A stretch of 64,000 nucleotides of DNA from Agarilytica rhodophyticola. GTDB lineage: Bacteria > Pseudomonadota > Gammaproteobacteria > Pseudomonadales > Cellvibrionaceae. The position numbers were made by a program, and so were the translations under genes. Below, piece by piece: positions 28,175 to 35,740 of this stretch. Every line of letters begins with the position of its first letter. The stretch's first letter is position 1. The stretch lies in NCBI RefSeq assembly GCF_002157225.2, contig NZ_CP021745.1:62001-126000 (forward strand), given 5' to 3'. Below the pieces are notes generated by a model. That model was not told the DNA's origin, did no database searches, and saw only the letters and a list, made by a program, of their open reading frames with translations.

Positions 28175-28335
28175 GCTTATTTAAGTAAAAGTGGGTGTAC
28201 TTCTAGTTCCGCTTCTAATTTCCATAGTTGTTATCATAACCAAGAATACGATGGGCTAACCCTTTGACTTATAAGCCTTTATAGCAAAATGATGCAGAAA
28301 TTGAGTGGGCAAATATTTTACTTTAATGATAAAAT

Positions 28336-28351
28336 GTCTCCGCGCGGAGAC
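28336..28351. promoter_or_regulatory. Perfect 16-bp palindrome before the second ParB-like gene
   Basis: GTCTCCGCGCGGAGAC is fully self-complementary, GC-rich in AT-rich DNA, directly after a -10-like GATAAA (28328-28333) and 37 bp before the start at 28389. It fits an autorepression operator or a parS-type site. Confidence 0.65.
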
Positions 28352-28388
28352 GCATGATTAATTGGTAATAAAGTGATAGAGGCTGATA

Positions 28389-29336
28389 ATGGATTTAGAA
28401 TTTAGAAACATACATATTGATATGTTTGCGTTGAGCAAAGCTGAAAAGAACCAGCCCAAAACTTCTCTTGAAGATACTTTGATTACAGAATTTCAAAATG
28501 AAATGTATGTGACGCGCGGTGTTGTGCTTGTAACAAAGGGAAGGGCGAGTATGCGTTATTCCGTTGTCCATGGAATCGAAGTGGTTCGCGCCGCCAAGGC
28601 GGCATTGATTGACTATGTACCTTGTCTTATTAGTTCAACTTTCAGCGATATATTTATCAAGCTTGTTGGTTCTATTTCTGTTAATGACGCCATGCCCAGT
28701 AAACCGGAGAACGTAATTGAACAGGCAATTGTTAACTATAAACAAATTACTGGAGCGAAGCTTTCTTTTAGACGAGCAGAAAACATAGCCAAGTTAGGTA
28801 AGAAATCTACTCTTTACACAGATAAGCGTTTAGCAAAGAATCTTGACCCTCGAGTGCAACAATATGTAAAAGAGGGAAAACTAGGGAAAACCGCTGCCAA
28901 ATACATTAGCTATGAAAACCCCGATAAGCAATTCTCATTAGCCACGATGGTAATATCTGAGTCATGGACTACAAGGGATATAGAGCTGTATAGAGCAGGG
29001 GGCCAAGATTCTCCTATTAGAAAAACAATGTATGCAGACATCGATACTATACAAAAAGAGATAGAAGAGTATTCAGGTTATAAAACTCAGATTATTCCTA
29101 AAACTAAAAATACTGGAACCATGAAAATTAATTTTTACGGTACAGAACAAATGATCGATATTGCCCAAAAATTATTGAAGCTAAAACATGATTGCATGTA
29201 TACAGTATTGGGTCGTCATAACGGTGAAAAAGAGAAACAGGAGGTTTCAGAGATATCTATAAAATATTCTAACCTCGACATCATAGATGATTTGAGGGCA
29301 GTTTTAACTAGCAAAGAGGGGATGAGTATGAGGTAG
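28389..29336 (+). CDS. Second ParB-like DNA-binding protein beside the origin
   Basis: 315 residues with AGAGG before the ATG. It is diverged but ParB-like: RYSVVHGIEVVRAAKAAL (56-73) occupies the place of the RYEIVxGERRxRAAK motif, a middle all-helical part (about 115-190: KLSFRRAENIAKLGKKSTLY, QYVKEGKLGKTAAKYIS) resembles the ParB helix-turn-helix region with the typical V-x-E-G-x-L-G/S-x-x-A-A pattern, and the C-terminal YSGYKTQIIPKTKNTGTMKI is like the dimerisation domain of chromosomal ParB proteins. It is not paired with a ParA. Located between iterons and an unrelated gene, with a perfect 16-bp palindrome in its promoter. Possible roles: origin-linked partition, initiator control or plasmid silencing. 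Confidence 0.7.
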   Translation: MDLEFRNIHIDMFALSKAEKNQPKTSLEDTLITEFQNEMYVTRGVVLVTKGRASMRYSVVHGIEVVRAAKAALIDYVPCLISSTFSDIFIKLVGSISVNDAMPSKPENVIEQAIVNYKQITGAKLSFRRAENIAKLGKKSTLYTDKRLAKNLDPRVQQYVKEGKLGKTAAKYISYENPDKQFSLATMVISESWTTRDIELYRAGGQDSPIRKTMYADIDTIQKEIEEYSGYKTQIIPKTKNTGTMKINFYGTEQMIDIAQKLLKLKHDCMYTVLGRHNGEKEKQEVSEISIKYSNLDIIDDLRAVLTSKEGMSMR

Positions 29337-29357
29337 CTTTTGGGTTTATTTTGCCTC

Positions 29358-32345
29358 TTAGGCCGATACAACTCTGTTTCTGCCTGCCCCTTTTGCACGA
29401 TACAAAGCTTCATCCGCCCGTTTAATTGCCTTCTCAAAACTTTCATTACCGAGGATCTTAACTACGCCGATACTTATCGTAATGTTTAATTGTGTTTTAT
29501 GGTTATCAAAAATATGTTCCGCCACTTTCAATCTTAAAGTTTCTGCTAAGCGTGAAACTTTCTCAGGTGACGAGCCCTTGCAGATGAACAAAAATTCTTC
29601 GCCGCCCCAACGGCCTATATGATCATCGTGCCGCAAGCGTGAGCGCAACACTTCGGCCACCTCACACAGAATTCTGTCGCCCGCATCGTGTCCATGAGAA
29701 TCGTTAATTTTCTTAAAGTGATCAATATCCAATAGCATAAGGCTTACATTATCTGATGCGCGATTTCCCACTAACCACTTTCCAGCAATTTGAATTATGC
29801 CGGCTCGGTTGGGAATACCTGTTAATGAATCTGTTAATGATTGTTCGCGATAAACTTCGGAACGTCGTCGTATCTCATTGTGATGACGATATAGGGCAAA
29901 CAAACATATTACGCCAATAGTGTAGGCCAGATAGGCCCACCAAGTTCTCCAAATCTCAGGAATTCTCACAATGTTTATTGCGATACCTTCCTCATTCCAT
30001 ATACCGTAAGCATTCGCCGCTTTAACGCGGAAAACAAATTTTCCTGCCGGTAAATTAGTGTATGTTGCCGTTCTATTTGTGCCTGTATAAATCCACTCTT
30101 TATCAAAGCCTTCAAGCATATAAGCATAGGTATTTTGATCGTATGCCCGATAACTCAACGCCGAGAAATTAATAGAAAACATTACATCCGTAGGTGTAAT
30201 ATAAATAGTTTCCGATTTATTTAAAGAAGAGGAAAGAGGGGAGTCCGGCTGACCTATCACGACGGATTTATTGGCTATTTTAAAGTCTGTGAGACCTATT
30301 ATCGGTGGAGCTGTGTCGATAGATATGTTGCTAGGATCAAATACCGAGAGACCTGTTGTACTGCCAAAATACAGCATGCCACTATCGCTTAAAAGAGAAG
30401 CATCGCGATAAAAGTTACTGCCTACCAATCCATGGCCGGAGTTAAATGTCTGTATAGTGAATTGTTTAGGATCGACCCGTGCTAAGCCACGCGTTGTCGC
30501 TAACCATATATAGCCGTCCGCAGACTCTAATATAGACGTTATATTTAAGCTAGGTAATCCACTTTCCATGTTTAGGGTAATGAATTTCTCAGTCTTTGGG
30601 TTAAATATGCTGACGCCTGCTTCTTGAGTACCAACCCAAATTCTGTTGAGAGAATCCTCAAACAGCGCAATGATACGTCTGCCACCTACCGAATGTTGGT
30701 CTCTTTTATCTGGTTGATAATGGGTAAAAATGCCCGTTGAGCGGTCTAATCTATCAAGGCCTCCTGTGGTAGCAACCCAGAAATTGCCCGCCTTATCTTC
30801 AAGGACTGTTTTCACATAATTAGCAGAGATGGAATTGGGTACGGCTGGCGAATTGATAAAACGTTGAAAACTGTCCGTTGTTGGATCGTAGAGATTGAGA
30901 CCTCCTGCCTCAGTTCCTACCCATATTTTATTATCGCTATCGCGATAGACTTTCCAAATAAACTTACCGCTAATACTATTCGGGTTGTCGGGCTCTGGTA
31001 GGTAGGTCTTAATTTCCTTGGTTAACAAATTAACTCGTTTTAAACCATGAGACCAAGTACCTACCCATAAAGTATTATCTTGGCCCTGCTCAAGTGAGAG
31101 TACTGTTTCATCTTCTAGACCTGGCCAGTTAATACGTGTTACCACTTCAGTATCATTATGCAGTTGGTTAAGTCCTCTCTCCGTTCCGAGCCATACTCGA
31201 CCTTTGTCATCCTGCATAATATCGATGATCTCAGAACTAGTTAGAGTGTTCTCCTGCATAGGATGGTGCATATAATTCGTAAATGCAGTGGTGGATTGGT
31301 CGAAGTAGTTGAGGCCGCCGGGAAACGTGCTTATCCAAATGTCACCCATCCTATCTTGAAAGAGATCACGAATATTATTTGTGGGTAAGCTTTTAGGTTT
31401 GTGGATATCGTAACCGTAGTAGAGAAATTTCTCTTCACTTGAGGGATATATAGCCAAGCCACTATGGTCGGTGGCAATCCACATATTACTCTGATTGTCG
31501 AGAAATAGATCCCAAACTGTATTTGCCGCAAAATCTGTTAAATGAGTAAAGTAGCCGGTCGCTGGGTCTAGCTGACAAATACCATTGCCAAGTGTTGCTA
31601 TCCAAAGGATATTATGTTGATCCATTTCCACATCAAGGATTTTGTTGCCACATAACCCTGAATGGTCTTTCTCTGTCTTCCTTACCTTATAAATATGTTC
31701 CAATGTTAGATCATTGGCGTTGTAGCGAATTAAACCTCGGTCACGATAAGCCACCCATAGTTTTCTATGTTTATCGAGGTAAATCCGATAAACATAGCCC
31801 TGTACGGGTGTGTGACGCATCTTACCTGTTGCAGTGTCTATGATGATGACACCTTTTTGGGTGGCAACAAAAAGCTCATTATTGTCCCCCATTTCCAAAT
31901 CAGTGATGAAATTATCGGGAAGCGTCGTTGAACTTCCCTCCTGTGCGCGAAAAACATTAAACCTTTCTAAGTAAGGATCAAAATGATTGAGACCATCTCC
32001 TGTCGCAATCCATAAATGTCCTCGAGCATCCGTTAACATGTCTAAAACATAATTATTAGAAAGGCTATCGGAAACGCTTGGATCAGCAAGGTATACTTTT
32101 AATTCAGCACCATCAAAACGGGCGAGCCCCTGAGTGCCGCCCAGCCAAATAAATCCGTCAGAGTCTTGAGTGATGGCATTAATCGTACCTAAGATGTTAT
32201 CCGTATGGTTGCCTTCAAAAACCCTCTGAAATTGGATGTTATGAAAAGAATGAGATTGAACTGATTTAGAGATCGTTAGAAAGAAAAGATATATAAGAAA
32301 TTGGAGGGTAAGACACATTCCGTGTTTAATTAACTCAGAATGCAT
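29358..32345 (-). CDS. Membrane diguanylate cyclase with two-component-propeller sensor
   Basis: 995 residues from ATG 32345 (GTG 32381 and ATG 32357 are alternatives; 32345 gives the best signal peptide, residues 1-30). A periplasmic sensor of two-component (reg_prop) repeats spans about 35-690, with many DxxGxxWIGT blades (FIWLGGTQGLARFD, HLWIATGDGLNHFD, RIWVGTQEAGVSIF), then a Y_Y_Y domain (about 715-785), one membrane helix (about 800-820), and a cytoplasmic GGDEF domain with the active signature GRWGGEEF and an upstream RxxD inhibitory site (RHDD). It makes cyclic di-GMP in response to an extracellular ligand; similar propeller sensors in Bacteroidetes hybrid systems bind polysaccharide fragments. 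Encoded alone. Confidence 0.93.
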   Translation of the reverse strand: MHSELIKHGMCLTLQFLIYLFFLTISKSVQSHSFHNIQFQRVFEGNHTDNILGTINAITQDSDGFIWLGGTQGLARFDGAELKVYLADPSVSDSLSNNYVLDMLTDARGHLWIATGDGLNHFDPYLERFNVFRAQEGSSTTLPDNFITDLEMGDNNELFVATQKGVIIIDTATGKMRHTPVQGYVYRIYLDKHRKLWVAYRDRGLIRYNANDLTLEHIYKVRKTEKDHSGLCGNKILDVEMDQHNILWIATLGNGICQLDPATGYFTHLTDFAANTVWDLFLDNQSNMWIATDHSGLAIYPSSEEKFLYYGYDIHKPKSLPTNNIRDLFQDRMGDIWISTFPGGLNYFDQSTTAFTNYMHHPMQENTLTSSEIIDIMQDDKGRVWLGTERGLNQLHNDTEVVTRINWPGLEDETVLSLEQGQDNTLWVGTWSHGLKRVNLLTKEIKTYLPEPDNPNSISGKFIWKVYRDSDNKIWVGTEAGGLNLYDPTTDSFQRFINSPAVPNSISANYVKTVLEDKAGNFWVATTGGLDRLDRSTGIFTHYQPDKRDQHSVGGRRIIALFEDSLNRIWVGTQEAGVSIFNPKTEKFITLNMESGLPSLNITSILESADGYIWLATTRGLARVDPKQFTIQTFNSGHGLVGSNFYRDASLLSDSGMLYFGSTTGLSVFDPSNISIDTAPPIIGLTDFKIANKSVVIGQPDSPLSSSLNKSETIYITPTDVMFSINFSALSYRAYDQNTYAYMLEGFDKEWIYTGTNRTATYTNLPAGKFVFRVKAANAYGIWNEEGIAINIVRIPEIWRTWWAYLAYTIGVICLFALYRHHNEIRRRSEVYREQSLTDSLTGIPNRAGIIQIAGKWLVGNRASDNVSLMLLDIDHFKKINDSHGHDAGDRILCEVAEVLRSRLRHDDHIGRWGGEEFLFICKGSSPEKVSRLAETLRLKVAEHIFDNHKTQLNITISIGVVKILGNESFEKAIKRADEALYRAKGAGRNRVVSA

Positions 32346-32703
32346 TAAATGCCCCATTTTCCCAGCCAAATATATATGCACAATTTAAGTATAGCTCTAT
32401 CTTTGTCCATTATCGTCGCTATATAAAAGCTTTCCTGGCAGTTATATTATTAATTTTTCTAAATAAATATATAAGTGTGCATATTCACGCCGCACGTTAT
32501 TTCATTGTTAGTATAAAGCAATGAGACTATATCTAATAGATTTCATTAGCTCACTTGTAAAAGACTAAATGAGTAGCAAAATATAAAGGTAAATACTATT
32601 TTGGGGGGAAAAGTTTAATTATCATAAAACTCTTAACAGGATGCATTGCAGTAAGCTGCAATGCATCAAAAAGTATGAGTTGTCGGCTTGTTAATGAAAA
32701 GAC
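32346..32703. other. Intergenic region with a terminator hairpin
   Basis: About 360 bases, AT-rich. It contains the GGDEF gene promoter and, at 32640-32667, a strong hairpin for the gene upstream on the minus strand. Nothing else stands out. Confidence 0.45.
32640..32667. terminator. 12-bp hairpin downstream of the YghU-type gene
   Basis: GATGCATTGCAG (32640-32651) is exactly inverted at 32656-32667 with loop TAAG, 36 bp after the stop at 32704 on the minus strand. No long U run follows. Confidence 0.65.
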
Positions 32704-33579
32704 TTAGTTGGATGATTCTAATTTATCCTGAGTTTTCTCGTCGAAATCGCTCGCGTGATGACGCTCGTGAAGTTGTTGATCTAGCTCTCCCCAAGTTTTG
32801 TTGACGATTTTTCCTCGTTTTACAGCTTCGCGAGCCGCAATATCATTTGCCCATCTTAAAACATGAGTGTAGGTATGCGCTTCTAAAAACTCTGCTGCAC
32901 CATATACTTTATTCAATATAAGTGCTCCATACCAAGGCCATATCGCAATGTCAGCAATGGTGTATTCATCCCCACAAATATATTTTTTATCCGCTAGTTG
33001 CTTATCAAGCACATCCAGCTGACGCTTCACTTCCATAGTAAACCTATCGATACAGTACTCGATCTTTACTGGCGCATAGCTGTAAAAATGACCGAACCCA
33101 CCGCCAAGATAAGGGGCACTTCCCATCTGCCAAAATAACCAAGATAAACACTCCGTTCGTTTAGATGCATCCTGTGGAATTAATGCGCCAAACTTTTCGG
33201 CGAGATAAAGCAAGATAGCACCAGATTCAAAGATTTTAGTGGGCGTCTCAGTACTACGGTCGACTAACGCAGGAATTTTAGAGTTAGGATTAATATCGAC
33301 AAAGCCGCTCCCGAACTGTTGGCCTTCGCCGATACTAATTGTGTAGGCATCGTACTCTGCACCGGTGTGACCGAGAGCAAGCAGCTCTTCGAGCATTATG
33401 GTGACTTTTACGCCATTTGGTGTTGCAAGAGAGTATAGTTGGATCGGATTGTCCCCGACAGGTAAGGTTTTATCATGGGTTGCGCCAGATATTGGCCGAT
33501 TAATTTTTGCCCATTCCCCCCCATTTTCAGCATTCCATTTCCAAACTTTTGGGGGCGTATAGTCGTCTTTATCACTCAT
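32704..33579 (-). CDS. yghU: YghU-type glutathione S-transferase / disulfide-bond oxidoreductase
   Basis: 291 residues, collinear with E. coli YghU over its whole length: KVWKWNAENGGEWAKINRP, KTLPVGDNPIQLYSLATPNG, NPNSKIPALVD, GGGFGHFYSYAPVKIEY, GDEYTIADIAIWPW and the C-terminal QLHERHHASDF. Nu-class enzymes bind two glutathione molecules between thioredoxin-like and helical domains and reduce disulfides or organic hydroperoxides in the cytosol. It is a single-gene unit ending in a clear hairpin. With the exported KatG and the neighbouring protoglobin it suggests attention to oxidative or nitrosative stress on this replicon. Confidence 0.96.
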   Translation of the reverse strand: MSDKDDYTPPKVWKWNAENGGEWAKINRPISGATHDKTLPVGDNPIQLYSLATPNGVKVTIMLEELLALGHTGAEYDAYTISIGEGQQFGSGFVDINPNSKIPALVDRSTETPTKIFESGAILLYLAEKFGALIPQDASKRTECLSWLFWQMGSAPYLGGGFGHFYSYAPVKIEYCIDRFTMEVKRQLDVLDKQLADKKYICGDEYTIADIAIWPWYGALILNKVYGAAEFLEAHTYTHVLRWANDIAAREAVKRGKIVNKTWGELDQQLHERHHASDFDEKTQDKLESSN

Positions 33580-33815
33580 TTAAGTATTCCTAGTCGCGTT
33601 ATTAAGTGGTTGTAGCCAAGGATAATATCAATCGCTGATTATTACCCCAATACTTGATTTAAAGGTGTGTACCGATTTGTTTAAACTTGTGGGTTTAGAT
33701 ACCGTTTTCAAGGGGTAAAGGTAAAAATTTGACGATTGGTTGATTAGTCCCCATTCTAACCAATAGCGATAGCCTACAACGTGAGCAGTTAGCATGTGAC
33801 GCTAAAATTGAAACG

Positions 33816-33843
33816 GGCCTATCAACTTGAATATTGATAGGCC
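33816..33843. terminator. 10-bp hairpin downstream of the protoglobin gene
   Basis: GGCCTATCAA (33816-33825) is exactly inverted at 33834-33843 with an 8-nt loop, 34 bp past the protoglobin stop; on the minus strand it is followed by a moderately T-rich tract (CGTTTCAATTTT). Confidence 0.7.
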
Positions 33844-33877
33844 TCCTAATGTACAGAAATAATAGGTTTGGACCGCG

Positions 33878-34528
33878 TTAAAAGTCACCTTTTTTAAAAT
33901 AAGGCTCTGTCCAAAGGATACTTTGTATTAACACCGATTTAATCCAAGCTTGTTGCATAGCGTCAATTTCCTTGGCGGAATAATCTGAATTTTCTAAAAA
34001 TGGTCGAAGAGTCGCCGTCACAGGATAAGTAAGAGCAACCACGTAACGGCCATGAATATGCTTAATTGCTCTAGCATTATCTGTCTTATTTTTACCTTTG
34101 CGATGATGGCGCACACCAATTTCATACTGATAATTTAACCAATTTTGGTCGTAATTAGCGTCCGCTGTGTCATAAATCCATTGTATAAAACGTTGGCGGA
34201 CTCGACCGAGGTAACGGCTGTCAGGTTTTCCTTTGGCATCTGAAAAATAAGCTAACAGATGAGGTGTAGATCCTACAAATCCGTACCATGTATCTAATAT
34301 TTTTTCCGCTTGAGGTTCCAAAACTTTACGGCTTTTGCGAAGCCATTTTGCATCGTCTTCAGTAAATAGAACGGTCGCTTTAAGCTTTTCTAAGTCGTCC
34401 AAGGTATAGGGGGCAGTCATAATGGACTTCTTGCCATAAGTGTACCCCGGTATTGCATCTTTCCCAGCTGAAACAAAAGGGGAAAGTACAATAAAACAAC
34501 AACATACTACACGTATAAGTTTTCTCAT
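33878..34528 (-). CDS. Exported protoglobin
   Basis: 216 residues from ATG 34528 (AGGAG six to seven bases upstream). Residues 1-21 (MRKLIRVVCCCFIVLSPFVS) are a signal peptide; from IPGYTYG on the protein is a complete protoglobin domain: APYTLDDLEKLKATVLFTEDD, ILDTWYGFVGSTPHLLAYF, RFIQWIYDT, and YEIGVRHHRKGKNKTD with H141 or H142 as probable proximal haem ligand. Protoglobins and globin-coupled sensors are normally cytosolic; export to the periplasm is unusual. It would bind O2, NO or CO. It is divergent from a MarR-type regulator with a cysteine cluster, and both share an inverted-repeat operator region, so that regulator probably controls it. Confidence 0.85.
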   Translation of the reverse strand: MRKLIRVVCCCFIVLSPFVSAGKDAIPGYTYGKKSIMTAPYTLDDLEKLKATVLFTEDDAKWLRKSRKVLEPQAEKILDTWYGFVGSTPHLLAYFSDAKGKPDSRYLGRVRQRFIQWIYDTADANYDQNWLNYQYEIGVRHHRKGKNKTDNARAIKHIHGRYVVALTYPVTATLRPFLENSDYSAKEIDAMQQAWIKSVLIQSILWTEPYFKKGDF

Positions 34529-34557
34529 TAGTATCTCCTGCAAATCTCACGTTAATT

Positions 34558-34632
34558 TAGTATCGACTAAATACTTTATTAACGATAACAGCATTTCCTT
34601 GCGCTTGCAATAACTGTATTTACTCGATACTA
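34558..34632. promoter_or_regulatory. Paired operator sites between protoglobin and MarR genes
   Basis: TAGTATCGACTAAATA (34558-34573) recurs inverted at 34617-34632 with 15 of 16 matches, 43 bp apart. Each copy also has internal dyad symmetry (TAGT-N4-ACTA, one copy degenerate). One site lies 30 bp before the protoglobin start, the other ends just before the MarR start, as expected for an autoregulated MarR repressor. Confidence 0.75.
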
Positions 34633-34633
34633 T

Positions 34634-35200
34634 GTGAGCATGAAATACAATGCTGAAGAAATCACCCTAATATTGTTAGAACGATTAGCAAGAGTTATTA
34701 ATAACGATGCTGCACTCAGTGCAATAAAACCTGCGCAATGGGAAGCATTACGCTTTTTCTCTCAGGCGAACCGTTTTTCGCGTACACCTTCTGCGTTGAC
34801 GGCATACCTTGGTGTTACCAAAGGCACGGTGTCACAAACAATTAATGTACTTGAACGAAAGGGTTTAATTCAGAAGGTTAGTGCAGAAAAAGATCGGCGC
34901 TCAGTGAGTATTACACTTACACAAAGTGGCTTGAGTCTATTAAACGATGACCCTTTAAAATCGTTAACAGATTCAATAAAACAACTGAATCACAACCAAG
35001 TAGAGACGTTTAACCAAACATTAAAGAGTGTGCTCTCTAGCGCGCTTAAGCAAAGGGAAGGTGTGCCTTTTGGCGCGTGTAGAACATGTAAGTATTTTAA
35101 AGAAAATTTCCCTGAAGGTAATCCACACCAATGTTCTCTGTTGCATGTCCCACTCTCAAACGCAGATAGCCAGTTAATTTGTCGAGAGCATGCCAGTTAA
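34634..35200 (+). CDS. MarR-family regulator with C-terminal cysteine cluster
   Basis: 188 residues (GTG 34634 or ATG 34640; no clear ribosome binding site). Winged-helix MarR core (about 10-140) with the recognition region LGVTKGTVSQTINVLERKGL and the wing KVSAEKDRRSVSI. The extra C-terminal ~45 residues hold C149, C152 (FGACRTCKYF), C167 (NPHQCSLL) and C183 (LICREH), a C-x2-C-x14-C-x15-C pattern that could hold an iron-sulfur cluster or zinc. Such a centre would allow sensing of O2, NO or redox state. Its only divergent neighbour is the exported protoglobin, with paired operators between them. The sensing idea is inference. Confidence 0.87.
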   Translation: MSMKYNAEEITLILLERLARVINNDAALSAIKPAQWEALRFFSQANRFSRTPSALTAYLGVTKGTVSQTINVLERKGLIQKVSAEKDRRSVSITLTQSGLSLLNDDPLKSLTDSIKQLNHNQVETFNQTLKSVLSSALKQREGVPFGACRTCKYFKENFPEGNPHQCSLLHVPLSNADSQLICREHAS

Positions 35201-35740
35201 AATAGAGTTTTGCAGTAATTTAGAACAGCAACTTCCTCAAAATATAATATGCAACTTTTACTGCGTATATCACGTAAGTATCACTAGGGCTTTAAAGATG
35301 TAACCCTTCATACATATCACTACATAATTATAGTGGTATCAATAAAAAATATTTGGCATCTTATATAACAAATGGTTGATTTAGCATGGTAAAAGGATTT
35401 TTATATGAACTTAATTGTTTGAGCTACTAATAATGAGAAGGGGAAAAAGTAAAACTATACTGTTTGTTAAAGGCTCTAATGGTTTTTTATCTTTCTTATT
35501 TTTCTCTATCGATACTTATCTATAAAATAATCACTATACATTTAAATAGCCAGCACTAAATAAAAATTTTTTTGTTTAGTGCTGGCTATTTAAATGTAGA
35601 AAGATTAGAAGATAAAAATAAATATGTTTGACTTCAATTTTTATATAAAACTTATTTTAAAAGGTGCAACCTCAGGAATATTGAATACGTAATATTGGAG
35701 GCACTATAGGATAAATAAATTTAATTAATAGGATGCATAT
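35201..35740. other. Intergenic region with a 24-bp perfect inverted repeat
   Basis: 540 bases, AT-rich, without a supported gene. The notable element is the hairpin at 35537-35598. The last 100 bases hold the leader of the propeller/cytochrome gene. Confidence 0.5.
35537..35598. repeat. 24-bp perfect inverted repeat with 14-nt loop
   Basis: The arm 35537-35560 (TACATTTAAATAGCCAGCAC followed by TAAA) is exactly inverted at 35575-35598; loop 35561-35574 is A/T only. Longer and more perfect than the window's other hairpins except the 48-bp palindrome. It could be a terminator, an operator or the remnant of a miniature mobile element. Confidence 0.85.

Larger units (their letters stand above)
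27520..28388. other. Replication origin region
   Basis: 870 bp without a supported gene. It comprises an AT-rich stretch suited to unwinding (about 27740-27980), the iteron array (27981-28131), a consensus DnaA box (28166-28174) with a near match at 28144-28152, and a 16-bp palindrome (28336-28351) before the next gene. Single inverted copies of the iteron core ATGGAGT occur at 27511 (inside the rep 3' end) and 27721. This is the expected layout of an iteron-type theta origin. Confidence 0.8.
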
